Shown here: in pieces, positions 24,414-37,449 of the stretch
How positions within the stretch are numbered: position 1 is the first letter of the stretch
Layout of the letters: each line of letters starts with the position of its first letter
Source of the DNA: Protopterus annectens
Taxonomy: Eukaryota; Chordata; Ceratodontiformes; Protopteridae
Direction of reading: 5' to 3'
Length of the DNA: 64,000 bases
Assembly (NCBI RefSeq): GCF_019279795.1
Contig: NC_056726.1
Coordinates: forward strand, 1,135,319,182-1,135,383,181
Made by a program: the position numbers and the translations under genes
The notes under the pieces: generated by a model
Databases searched by the model: none
What the model was told of the DNA's origin: nothing
The model's input: only the letters and a program-made list of their open reading frames with translations

Positions 24414-25160
24414 GATGCTTAGGTGGGGAGCAGTTAGTTCTGAAGTTCGTGTAAAACGCAGCCTGGGATGTTGTCCGGTTCCATGGATGCTGCGTTTTTA
24501 GCTTTAGAAAGTGCAGCTTTTACCTGCGTAGTTGTGATTACAGGGACTCTGCATTCTTCCTGTATAGATATGGGCCCTTTATGGTGTGTGTGTGTGGGGG
24601 GGGTAAAGTTAGCACTAAACCTATCTGCAAGGATGTTGGCAATATCAGTTGGTTCAGTAATTTTAGTGTCGTTGTGCTGTAACTCAGAGAAGATCTGGGT
24701 GTTGTCATCAAGATTCCTGACATAGCTATAAAATGCTTTGTGGTTGTCCTTAGAATTAGTGGTGATTTTGTTTTTGTAGCTAGCTTTGGAGGATCTTATA
24801 GGGGATCTCAGCTTCTTACTGAGGCTGACCAGGGAGCTCCTCCACTCATGGGATTTTACTCTTTTTTACAAATGTTTCTTCCTTCTGTTGTACAGTTTGT
24901 TTATGGCAGGGGACCACCAGATTGGCTTCCTTTTTTTGGAGGATAGTGTCTTGGTTTTGTTTGGGATAGCATGATCCATGCACTCATGTAAGTGCATATA
25001 CAGTGCATTTGTGTAGGATTCAGCAGTTGTAATTGTATTGTCCATTTGCATGGGTGTCATGAAGTTCACCACTTCTGTCTTAAGAAGCATGAAGTTGGCT
25101 TTGGAGAAATTTTTTACCATGGTTTCCTTGATGGGGGCGGGATGTGGATATCAAGGGTGA

Positions 25161-25760
25161 TTAGCTTATGGTCGGATCGGACCAATGAGGAGTTGACTTC
25201 AGGTTGGTAATGACTAGGTCTAGGATATTGTTGCCCCTGGTGGGAGTGTGGATAAGTTGATCCAGGGCATTGGAGTTTATGAATTCCAGAAAGCGTTGAG
25301 CTATATAGTTGGTACATGAGTAGTTTTCCCAGTTAATGGAGGGGTAGTTGAAGTCGCCCATTATTAGGGTGTTTGGTTGAACCCTAATATTTTCCAGTAC
25401 ATCAAGAATAGAGGAGTGGAAATCCTGGGGCATGGTGGGGGATTTGTAGCAAGCTACAATTTGGATTGCAGTTTTCCCCAGAGTTAGTTTCACTTGGATT
25501 GCCTCGGATGCATTATGCTGAGCAACTAGCCTGGAGGTGTGGATATCCTTAATGAATATGGACACACCTCTGCCTTTGGTTTTTCGGTCCAGGTTACATG
25601 GCCGAAAAATGTGGTATGAGTCATAGCCTGGTAGTGCAGGGGTGCTCTCTGGAGCCTTAAACCAGGTCTCATTCACTGCACAGATATTAATGTTCTCCAT
25701 TTTAAGGAGTTCCTCGAGTGAGTGCATTTTGAGACTTATACTTCTAGCATTGAGTAGCAT
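25161..25760 (-). pseudogene. CR1 apurinic-type endonuclease domain
   Basis: About 200 residues with the expected order of catalytic motifs: AVNETWFK (metal-binding Glu), GRGVSIFIKDIHTSRLVAQ, LIMGDFNYP (Asp and Asn), LDLVITN, and then SDHKL at the end in the adjoining frame (25,114-25,317). This is the target-nicking domain at the start of LINE ORF2. The linker to the reverse transcriptase continues on the minus strand with several frame breaks. Confidence 0.85.
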
Positions 25761-25829
25761 TACCCTCAGTTTTTGCTTGCCTCTTCCTGTTACATTGGTG
25801 AATTTGTCATTTGAACCTTGCCTAAGAAA

Positions 25830-26335
25830 AGCACTATAGGGGCGGCAAGAGCCTTAGCCAGTATCCGGAATCCCAGGGGCGACAGATGCAGGCCATCTCT
25901 GGCAAAGCTTCATGGTCTGTCGACCATGTCATCCCAAGCAGACAGATATTGGATCCCCTTAGAATGACACCAGAAGCTTAGCCAATTGTTGAAGTCAATC
26001 ATTTTGTCCTTGTACTGCGGTATTATTCTGGATGATGACAGAATGCTACTCAGGGCTAGGGTCATACCTGCCTGGGCTACAAGATCAGAGAGCTCTTCCA
26101 TGTCTCTTTTCATGTAGTTCAGGGAGGTACATTTCAGGTCATTCACACCAACATGGACAATGACAGAGTCATATTTGTACTTGTTGTGGAGTGATCCCGA
26201 GTGCGTGAGTTATGTGGCGGATCCTGGCACCCGACAGGCAGCTGACAGTAACATTCTCCTTGTTTAGCCTGGTGAGTGGGACATCAGTGTGCCTGACTAT
26301 AGAATCACCTATGACTAGTTTGTTTGTTTATAATG
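25830..26335 (-). pseudogene. CR1 ORF1 esterase-like domain, 5'-truncated
   Basis: The frame 25,910-26,146 reads NDLKCTSLNYMKRDMEELSD and FNNWLSFWCHSKGIQYLSAW, matching the C-terminal half of ORF1 at 56 kb. Upstream, in other frames, are LVIGDSIVRHTD and SGARIRHIT, the N-terminal parts of an SGNH hydrolase-like fold. Such a domain is known in ORF1 proteins of CR1 elements. The frame breaks between these blocks. Confidence 0.75.
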
Positions 26336-27342
26336 TTTCTCACATTATACTCCTATACAAAGGAGATAACTCCACTTAGTTAACTATCTTCCCATTGCAA
26401 TATTATCCCCTTGTCTAAAATTCTCGAAAGAGTCATCCATACCCAGCTCATAGATTATCTTCACAGAGAAAAATTGATAACAGATACAAAACATGGCTTT
26501 CACCACTCTCATAGCACTACCACAGCCCTGATGTCCTTTACCAATACAGTCAACCATTATAAGAATAATGGCCAATATGCATCTGCTATTGTCCTAGACC
26601 TATCCAAGGCCCTCAATATGGTTAACCACCCAAAATTAATCAACATCCTCTCCTTCCTAAACCTCTGTACATCATCCATCTCCTGTTTCTCAGATTACCT
26701 TGCAGGACATCAACAAGCCATCCTATGGCAGCAGCAACTATCCCCCCTTCTTCCAATTAGCATTGGAGTTCCCCAAGGTTCCATCCTGGGGCCCCTACTT
26801 TTCTCTATCTTTATCAATCAACTCCATACCTCCACACCTCATGCCACCATAGTCCAATATGCTGATAGCTCAACTCTTATATGCTCAGCCTCCTCTCTTC
26901 AAACACTCCAATAACACACCCAGGAATCTTTCTTATTAGCTGAAAATTGGCTCACTAACTCCCACCTCATCCTTAACCCAAACAAAACTTCTCCTCTTTC
27001 ATCCAGGCAAAACCCCCTCCTCCCAAGACAAAACCCCCTCCCCACCTTTCAGCATCTTATCCAAAAACAAAACTATCATTACCCCCTCAACCCACACAAA
27101 ACTGCTAGGTGTAGAAATAGAGAGAACAATTTGAAGTTTGATATAATTATTGCCCAAACCATTAAAAAAGTCCATAAGAAACTTTGTCTCTTGTATAGGA
27201 ACAATAAATTCTTAACCAAGAATACTAAATCCACTATTGCCCAAATGCATCTCCTATCTATCCTCTTATAAGCTTCCCCAGTACTAACCAACCTCTGTAA
27301 AACCGACCTTACGAAACTTGAATCTTGCTACAATAAGATGGT
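26336..27342 (+). mobile_element. L2-like LINE, middle part
   Basis: This continues the LINE cut by the CR1. It holds the reverse transcriptase from the LYKGDNST motif to the thumb region. At 27,342 it is interrupted by the Penelope-like element and resumes at 30,353. The 14-bp string TACAATAAGATGGT occurs on both sides of that insertion (27,329-27,342 and 30,353-30,366), a target-site duplication. Confidence 0.85.
26411..26914 (+). pseudogene. L2-like reverse transcriptase, palm region
   Basis: An open stretch of 167 codons with MSKILERVIHTQLIDYL, HGFHHSHSTTTALMSF, IVLDLSKALNMVNH and GVPQGSILGPLLFSIFINQL. The catalytic box is QYADSST, so the second aspartate of the usual YADD has become serine and the enzyme would be inactive. 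The frame closes at 26,914, and the thumb is in other frames. The near-identical copy at 32,748-33,260 has the same YADS change, so it predates the duplication. Confidence 0.85.
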
Positions 27343-27539
27343 AAAAAAGTTAAACACTCAAAAACCAAGAAAAAAGGTGCTGTGAACCAAAAATCTTGAC
27401 CGGAAGAAATGCTAAACAACCCCAAACAATTATAAAGTAAAAATTCCTGGTATGTGATCCAGTTCAAATAAAAAAACTTTCAAATGAACAGTCCAATAAG
27501 TGACAAAAAGAAAGACAACTTTAATCCAATAATTCTTCA

Positions 27540-27585
27540 AAACCACGAGCGCTTTCGCCTGGTATTACCAGGCTTTTTCAAGTGT
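27540..27585 (-). ncRNA. degenerate hammerhead-like motif in Penelope 3' region
   Basis: On the minus strand a perfect 7-bp stem AGCCTGGT/ACCAGGC is followed by GAAA and GCGC, as in a hammerhead ribozyme. However, the CTGATGA core upstream of the stem reads CTTGAAAA. The motif keeps its frame and position but has probably lost cleavage. Confidence 0.5.
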
Positions 27586-28167
27586 AAAAAACATTAACAA
27601 CACAAGTTTGTTATATACTGCCTGTCTTAAACTCATTGGTTAATTGAATAAGGCTAATTAAGATACATTAATTGAATAAAAAATTAAAGTTAAAAACATT
27701 TTTGCATTAAAACATGAGAACAAGCTGCTTTTAAAACACACAATCTCCTGTAGTACTTATTTTGTGTGCAATGTTATAAACGCTTTTTTGCAATCTTTGT
27801 AACAAAGCCTTGTAGACATGAAATATTTTAAAAAATGCTTAAAAAGTCAGAAATAGACTGTCTGTACAAAATCCGTAATGTCAAACCTAAAAGTGGAACA
27901 TCTTACAACTGCTGCAAACCCCTGGTTTTCAAAAACCACAAAAGCTGGAAACCTTATGTGTAACTAGGACAAAGCTGCAAATTAGTAATGTAAATGAAAA
28001 GATGAAATAAAAATGAAATGCTGTTGCACGTGATGACTAAGGAAATAGATAAAAAAGAAAAAGGGTGAAAAGAGTAGAGAAGAGAAAGAAGAAGATGAAA
28101 GAAAGCAATGAAAGAGGGAATAGAAAATAAGTGCAGCGTAACCAACCTGTGAAAAAGTAGGACAACT

Positions 28168-30080
28168 TCAAAGAACATTTCTATTTGCTTTAAGTATACT
28201 GCCTATACTTAAACTGTCATTGAGACCTGGGTGTCTTATCGCGTTCAACTTAATTTGCCACATCAATTCCTTGGAAGAAAGTGTGGTTTCCCAGTCCCCT
28301 CCTCTCTGGTCAGGGCAAACTTTTTCAAGAACAAAGAAACAAATGGACATATTAGGGCATACTAAAGAGTGTTTGAAAAAAGCATTTGTTTCTTTCTTGC
28401 ATTTGATGTCGTAAAGGTGTTCATAAATCCTACGCTTTAATGCCCTTTCCGTTTTGCCTACATAAAACGATGTACAAACCACACATAACCCTAAATAAAC
28501 CACTCCCGAAGAATAACAAGAGTAGTAATCACTAGCTGTAAGAGTGATGTTGCGGGCAGTGATGTGTATCTTGTGAGTATTGGAAATGGAGGGGCATTGG
28601 TGACACCTACCACATTGAAACGTCCCTTTTCTCTTGTTGGAACTAGAATGAACAACGTTGTCTTTGTTAAGCTGACTATGTTCAAAAATGCCTTTCAAGT
28701 TGGTGTTCCTTTTTCTAACAAAAGAAAGGTTAGTAGGGAACAAACTAGCTGAATCTTCATGGGAAATAACCACCGGCCAAAAATTCTTCATGGTCTTTTC
28801 TATAAGTGATGCATCAGATGAATAAGTGTAAAGAAAACTCTTAAAATTGTTGCGTGCTGTGGTGGGTTGAGCTCTAGAAAAAGGAGCTCCTGAACCTATC
28901 AACGGTGGGTAACAATTATCCTTTTTACTTAGAACCTCAGTAAGGATGCCCTGGAAAAAAACGGAAGGGTACCCTCTGTCCAGGAACAATCCTCTTAGAA
29001 AATCGATTTCTTCCCTTAATAAATCTAGATTGCTGCACATTCTGCATGCTCGAATTAATTGACCTTTAATGATGCCTTTCTTGACATACAAAGGGTGCCC
29101 ACTGTCAAAGTGAAGAAAGGAGTTTGAATATGTCTCCTTTCTATACACCTTAGACAGGAAGCCCTTACTGTTAGGATTTTTTGTCAGATGGACATCTAAG
29201 TAGTGCAAAGAGGTGTCATTGAAGGCATAAGTGAATTTGAGAAAGGTGGTCGTGTTGTTCATGTAGTTGATGAAAGAATGGAACAACTCTTCTATGCCCT
29301 CCCATAGGATACAGATATCATCCAGATATCTTTTGTAAAATCTGATGTACTGATTCCAGTTGGTAGAGTGGATATACTCCGTTTCCCACTTGTGTAGCAC
29401 TATATTAGCATACGCACTAGTGCATGGCGCGCCCATGGCTACTCCACTTTTTTGACGGAAAAATTCGCCATTAAAGTAAATAAAATTGTTGGAGAGAACC
29501 ATGGACATAAATTCTATAACTAAGTTTATTAGACCGTTGCTCAAATTTGATTCCCTGCTTAGCATTTCGCCAAACTATGATAACCCTGTGCTGTGAGGGA
29601 TGCTGGGAAACAATTCGACAATGCAACGTCAATCGTTGCCATGAACAAATTAGAGTTGTCAATGTCTTGGTCCAAGAGGGTTAAAAATTCCCAGGAGTCT
29701 TTACATACAAAAGTTAAACTAGAGACATAGTTCTTTAGATGAAAGTCAACAAATTTACTCAGGGGTTCCGTCATGCTCCCTGCTCCTGCAACTATCGGGC
29801 GGAATTTCAGAGGATTAACCCCTTTGTGAACTTTAGGGATGCCAAACAGAATGGGAGTTTTTGGTTTGGATACCAAAAGGTAGTTGTAAGACTTTTCATC
29901 AATGGCTCCTTGCATTAATAGATCGTATAAATAATATTTCATTCTAGCAATAGCAATGTTTAGTTCGTTTAAAGAAATAGATTCATAAACATTTTTATCT
30001 TGTAACAAAGCATGTATATAATTTTCGTAGTCTAATTGGTGCATTAATACAATACCCCCTCCCTTGTCAGGCTTCATCAC
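28168..30080 (-). pseudogene. Penelope-type reverse transcriptase with GIY-YIG endonuclease
   Basis: The N-terminal frame (29,559-30,080, 173 codons) holds MMKPDKGGGIVLM, FGIPKVHKG and FRPIVAGAGSMTEPLSKF. The main frame (28,168-29,565, 465 codons) holds GVAMGAPCTSAYANIVL, the catalytic YLDDICILWEG and HYLDVHLTKN. It then has a paired-cysteine block CGRCHQCPS and the GIY-YIG domain VVYLGLC...FYVGKTERALKRRIYEH. The two frames overlap by seven bases, so a single frameshift near 29,560-29,600 breaks an otherwise long gene. Residues upstream of 30,080 (PEEIELKLFIRNLNL) continue in another frame to the truncated 5' end. RT and nuclease active sites both look intact, which points to a fairly young copy. 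Confidence 0.92.
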
Positions 30081-30352
30081 TCGAATCCTTTCTTTTTTTT
30101 AATATATCCACAATTAATTGTAATCTTTGTGGAAAATTAAAAGGGTGAGATGCCTGCTTGTTACCAAGATTCTCTCTCAGTGTATTTTCAATTAATTCTT
30201 CATAGATTTTGAGAGTAGGATGGGTAGGCAGATTAAAGGTACTACTTCTATGTAAAGTTGTATCCTGGATCCCTTGATTTTTAAACAGTAATGTTAAGTT
30301 CAGGTTCCTGATAAATAGTTTCAGCTCAATTTCTTCTGGTCAAGATTTTTGG

Positions 30353-30737
30353 TACAATAAGATGGTGCTTCATATAGATCTCATCACTGCACATCACTTA
30401 GACAACTAAACTGGCTTGAACTTCCATAATTACTGCACTTTAAGCATCTTACCTTTGCTGACAAAATCCTCTGTCACCCAGATAAAACTCCTGATCTCCA
30501 TAACCTCTTACAGCCATACAACTCCTCTAGACATCGCCGTTCTTCCAACAAATCCCTCCTACATGTTTCCAAAGCAAACAACACAGCTGGAGAATCACTA
30601 TTTTCATACTACATTTCCAAATTATGGAATAAACTCCCATGCTCTCTTATTTCCAACTGCTCTATAGTATAGAATTATTGTAGGCTCACATTTATTTCCC
30701 AATATATGAAATGTTATCCATGACAGGGAGGTTGCAA
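30353..30737 (+). mobile_element. L2-like LINE, right part after Penelope insertion
   Basis: It resumes with the second copy of the target duplication and runs through the ORF2 C-terminal region (LFSYYISKLWNKLPCSLISN read across one frame). It is nearly identical to 33,583-33,970. At 30,737 it stops, and a tail on the opposite strand follows. Confidence 0.85.
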
Positions 30738-30850
30738 ACATACTATTTATTTATTTTTATTTTATTTTACATTTGTTGACCGGGCTAGTCTAGCTGGAGA
30801 AATTTCCATTTTCAGTAGAGGCCCGGGGAGAAAAGCTCCACAGAGTGAGA
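30738..30850 (-). mobile_element. L2-like 3' tail, minus strand
   Basis: The plus strand reads (ATTT)n, CATTTGTTGACCGGGCTAG, CCATTTTCAGTAGAGGCCCG and GGAGAAAAGCTCC. In reverse complement this is the full L2-type tail. It marks a further LINE or SINE end placed against the first LINE in opposite orientation. Confidence 0.75.
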
Positions 30851-31108
30851 TACATTCTGAGATGATAAAAATTTACATACAAACACAAAATGTCATACAA
30901 AAATATACTAGCAGTACTAATAATAATGAAAATCTACGAGTTAGTAATAGAGTTAGCAAGCAAACATTAAAAATAAAAGATGACACTCTTATGTATAAAA
31001 AACTACTACAGGAGTTAGTTACTAAAAACACTCCATACAGTTCAATTCTCAATTAACAAGTAGAAAAATAGCCTAGTACACTACTATGAAACTATGAAAC
31101 TATGAAAC
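30851..31108. other. AT-rich DNA ending in a CR1-type tail (+)
   Basis: Most of the stretch is unassigned. The end (about 31,060-31,108) reads AATAGCCTAGTACACTAC followed by (ACTATGAA)n. This parallels the CR1 tail AATAGCCTAGTACCTACC plus (CCTATGAA)n at 46,280. The duplicated CR1 segment starts directly after it. Confidence 0.55.
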
Positions 31109-32658
31109 TATGATGCTTAGGTGGGGAGCAGTTAGTTCTGAAGTTCGTGTAAAACGCAGCCTGGGATGTTGTCCGGTTCCATGGATGCTTTTAGCTTAGT
31201 TGTGATTACAGGACTCTGCATTCTTCTCTGTATGAATGGGCCCTTTGCTCGTGTGTGTGTGTGTGGGGAAGTGGGATAGCACTCAAACCTATCTGCAGGA
31301 TGTTGGCAATATCAGTTGGTTCAGTAATTTTAGTGTCGTTGTGCTGTAACTCAGAGAAGATCTGGGTGTTGTCATCAAGATTTTTGACATAGCTATAAAA
31401 TGCTTTGTGGTTGTCCTTAGAATTATTGGTGATTTTGTTTTTGTAGCTAGCTTTGGAGGATCTTATAAGGGATCTCAGCTTCTTACTGAGGCTGACCAGT
31501 TTTACTCTTTTTTTACAAATGTTTCTTCCTTCTGTTGTACAGTTTGTTTATGGCAGGGGACCACCAGATTGGCTTCCTTTTTTTGGAGGATAGCGTCTTG
31601 GTTTTGTTTGGGATAGCATGATCCATGCACTTGTGTAAATGCTTATACAGTGCATTTGTGTAGGATTCAGCAGTTGTAATTGTATTGTCCATTTGCATGG
31701 GTGTCATGGTTCAAGTCCGCCACTTCTGTCTTAAGAAGCATGAAGTTGGCTTTGGAGGGTACACCATGGTTTTCCTTGATGGGGGGATGTGGATATCAAG
31801 GGTGATTAGCTTATGGTCGGGATGGGACCAATGAGGAGTTGACTGATATTGTTGCCCTGGTGGGAGTGTGGATAAGTTGATCCAGGGCATTGGAGTTTAT
31901 GAATTCCAGAAAGCGTTGAGCTATATAGTTGGTACATGAGTAGTTTTCCCAGTTAATGGAGGGTAGTTGAAGTCACCCATTATTAGGGTGTTTGGTTGAA
32001 CCCTAATATTTTCCAGTACATCAAGAATAGAGGAGTGGAAATCCTGGGGCATGGTGGGGGATCTGTAGCAAGCTACAATTTGGATTGCAGTTTTCCCCAG
32101 AGTTAGTTGCACTTGGATTTCCCCAAGTTAGTTGTATGCTGAGGGAGGTGTGGATATCCTTAATGAATATGGACACACTGGCTTTGCTTTTTTCGGGTCC
32201 AGGTTACATGCGAAAAAAAATGTGGTATGAGTCATAGCCTGGTAGTGCAGGGGTGCTCTCTGGAGCCTTGAACCAGGTCTCATTCACTGCACAGATATTA
32301 ATGTTCTCCATTTTAAGGAGTGCCTCAAGTGAGTGCATTTTGAGATTTATACTTCTAGCATTGAGTAGCATTACCCTCAGTTTTTGCTTGCCTCTTCCTG
32401 TTACATTGGTGAATTTGTCATTTGAACCTTGCCTAAGAAAGGCACTATGTATCATTGGATGATAACAGAATACAATGACAGAGTCATATTTGTGTACTTG
32501 TTGTGGGTGACTTCTGGTCGTGGTATGTGGGCGGATCCTGCACCCGCAACGACAGGCAGCTGACAGTAACATTCTCCTTGTTTAGCCTGGTGAGTGGACA
32601 TCAGTGTGCCCTGACTATAGAATCACCTATGACTAGTTTGTTTGTTTATAATGTTTCT
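31109..32658 (-). mobile_element. CR1 segment, duplicate of 24,411-26,335
   Basis: It carries the linker, endonuclease (AVNETWFK, SPTMPQDFHSSILDVLENIR, LIMGDFNYP) and part of ORF1, in the same order as the CR1 copy at 22.9-26.3 kb. The reverse transcriptase and 3' tail are absent because the duplicate starts at the point equal to 24,411. It differs from its partner by many short deletions, for example about 25 bases missing near 31,843, and by single-base indels. Confidence 0.88.
31921..32572 (-). pseudogene. CR1 endonuclease, shattered duplicate
   Basis: Two frames (32,204-32,572 and 31,921-32,112) carry MLLNARSINLKMHSLEALL, NETWFKAPESTPALPGYDSY and QLTLGKTAIQIVACYRSPTM. They are separated by an indel-rich gap where the GVSIFIKD block should be. 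Compared with the partner copy at 25,161-25,760, the reading frame is broken in several more places. Confidence 0.8.
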
Positions 32659-34247
32659 AGGAGATAACTCCACTTAGTTAACTATCTTCCCATTGCAATA
32701 TTATCCCCTTGTCTAAAATTCTCGAAAGAGTCATCCATACCTAGCTCATGGATTATCTTCACAGAGAAAAATTGATAACAGATACAAAACATGGCTTTCA
32801 CCACTCTCATAGCACTACCACAGCCCTGATGTCCTTTACCAACACAGTCAACCATTATAAGAATAATGGGCAATATGCATCTGCTATTTTCCTAGACCTC
32901 TCCAAGGCCCTCGATATGGATAACCACCCAAAATTAATCAACATCCTCTCCTTCCTAAACCTCTGTACATCATCCATCTCCTGTTTCTCAGATTACCTTG
33001 CAGGACATGTTTCTCAGATTACCTTGCAGGACATCCCAACAAGCCATCCTATGGCAGCAACAACTATCCCCTTCTTCCAATTAGCATTGGAGTTTAAGGT
33101 TCCATCCTGGGGCCCCTACTTTCTCTATCTTTATCAATCAACTCATTCCACACCCCACACCTCAAGCCACATAGTCCAATATGCTGATAGCTCAACTCTT
33201 ATATGCTCAGCCTCCTCTCTTCAAACACTCCAAAACACACCCAGGAATCTTTCCTATTAGCTGAAAATTGTCTCACTAACTCCTCCTCCCAAGACAAAAC
33301 CCGCAGCATCTTATCCAAAAACAAAACTAACTATACCCCCTCAACCCACACAAAACTGCTAGGTGTAGAAATAGAGAGAACAATTTGAAGTTTGATATAA
33401 TTATTGCCCAAACCATTAAAAAAGTCCATAAGAAACTTTGTCTCTTGTATAGGAACAATAAATTCTTAACCAAGAATACTAAATCCACTATTGCCCAAAT
33501 GCATCTCCTATCTATCCTCTTATAAGCTTCCCCAGTACTAACCAACCTCTGTAAAACCGACCTTACGAAACTTGAATCTTGCTACAATAAGATGGTGCTT
33601 CATATAGATCTCCTCACTGCACATCACTTAGACAACTAAACTGGCTTGAACTTCCATAATTACTGCACTTTAAGCATCTTACCTTTGCTCACAAAATCCT
33701 CCGTCACCCAGATAAAACTCCTGATCTCCATAACCTCTTACAGCCATACAACTCCTCTAGACATCTCAGTTTTTCCAACAAATCCCTCCTACATGTTTCC
33801 AAAGCAAACAACACAGCCGGAGAATCACTATTTTCATACTACATTTCCAAATTATGGAATAAACTCCCATGCTCTCTTATTTCTAACTGCTCTATAGTAT
33901 AGAATTATTATAGGCTCACATTTATTTCCCAATATATGAAATGTTATCCATGACAGGGAGGTTGCAAACATACTACTGCCTCTTCATGTAATTTCAATCT
34001 TTCACTCTCCTTGTATAGCACTGAACTCTCTTGTATTATTTTGTACTCTTTGCTATTAATAATTAATTTTGTATTACTTGCTATTTTTTTGAATTACTTC
34101 TGTATTTGTCAAGTTATTAATGTACATTGTTCTATGATTTATTAAGTAAATGAGGAGCTTTTCCCTCCGGGCCACCGCTGAAAAAGGACCTGCACCCAGT
34201 CGGACTTTCCTGGTAAACAAATGTAAAATAAATAAATAAATATGCAT
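32659..34247 (+). mobile_element. L2-like LINE, duplicate with intact 3' end
   Basis: It repeats the LINE sequence of 26,341-27,342 plus 30,353-30,737 without the Penelope-like insertion, then continues to the true 3' end. The end has GAGGAGCTTTTCCCTCCGGG, CCGCTGAAAAAGG, CAGTCGGACTTTCCTGG, TAAACAAATG and (AAAT)n. This end defines the tail seen in the SINE and in the scattered tail fragments of the window. Confidence 0.88.
32748..33260 (+). pseudogene. L2-like reverse transcriptase, duplicate copy
   Basis: It shares HREKLITDTKHGFHHSHSTT, FLDLSKALDM and the catalytic box QYADSST with the copy at 26,411. Differences include a repeated stretch near 32,985-33,030 (FSDYLAGH followed by a second partial copy of its DNA) and frame changes before GVPQGSILGP. 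It is inactive. Confidence 0.85.
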
Positions 34248-36445
<2,198 letters not shown>

Positions 36446-37449
36446 TTTACTATCGTAACTGTGAAAGTCCTAACTGTGAAAATGTTAATGTTGAACATCA
36501 TATGTGTGAAAATAATGTTCCCGACCATTAAAACTTTGAATTAATAAGAACAAAATCCATTGAGAATTTGTACATTCGAATTCGTTCATATTACCTTTGT
36601 TCTAACATGAGCGTAGCATTGCCTCGAGGAAGTGACATCGTTAACATTATTGCCAGTTATGTAAACAGCCACAGCAGGGCTGAAAGTAATAGTTCATGTG
36701 TGCGGCTGCTGGCTTTGTGGATAATATTGTCAATTGCTTACATTGTTAAGTAGGGATATGAACGTAAGGCTGTAAGAACAGCATGTGTCTCAAAGTATAT
36801 GGAATAGTGGTTGAACTCTGCAAGTTATCATAGTAACTGCCGTATTGTGTATCAGCCATGTTTTTTTAAAACTTAGGGATGATGTTTGTTGTGCACAATG
36901 ACTGTAATGATGTATGTTGTTACCCACCATTAGTAAGTCACATTTTATTGCTATATCCATTTAAATAGAGTTATGTTGTTAGTTTTCCGCCTGTCTGCAC
37001 TAATGTCTTGAGTATACTGTTACTTATTCTGGGTATGTTTTAGTGAAGTGTAAGTTAAACTTAGAGGTCAGTTCACTGAAGTTGTTCGTAGCAGGGCAGC
37101 TCACAAGACATGCTCATAGTGTAAATAACATTAAGCTGTACCGAACAGCCATATGAATACATATCTCACTAGCTATCCAACTGTCTGCCAGTGTGTCTAA
37201 AGTGCCTCTAAGTGCAGCAAACATACTGTTCAATATTCAGAACGTTATGGAACATTTTTTAGTGCGAGTAGATGTGTTATACTACTGTGTGTACCCCTAA
37301 TGTTACAATAAGCCTGATAAATGTCAGTTATTTGGAATACTGAGATCCATCATCATTACTGGATAATGTGTGCTCCTGTGTCATGGTAGATCTGTTACTG
37401 GCTCACATTGCTGATTATTACATTATACTGCAGGTTGTGAGCTTACAGC

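Larger units (their letters stand above)
22932..26335 (-). mobile_element. CR1-clade LINE inserted in the L2-like LINE
   Basis: On the minus strand it runs from within ORF1 (26,335) through the endonuclease and reverse transcriptase to the 3' tail at 22,932-22,952, an 8-bp-type repeat (CCTACCTACGAAC). It is 5'-truncated in ORF1 near the esterase-like GDSIVRHTD motif. Both flanks are L2-like sequence that would join in phase of content. A short possible target repeat GTTTC lies on each side. The right-hand half is duplicated at 31,109-32,658. Confidence 0.85.
27343..30352 (-). mobile_element. Penelope-like retroelement inserted in the L2-like LINE
   Basis: A 3.0-kb insertion flanked by 14-bp direct repeats. 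The minus strand carries a Penelope-type reverse transcriptase and a GIY-YIG domain, then a 3' region with a degenerate hammerhead-like motif. The 5' part of the protein is missing at 30,352. A 23-base word at 27,387-27,409 recurs inverted at 30,331-30,353 with one mismatch, so part of the terminal sequence is present at both ends in opposite orientation. The undisturbed target is seen in the duplicate at 33,583-33,597. Confidence 0.92.
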
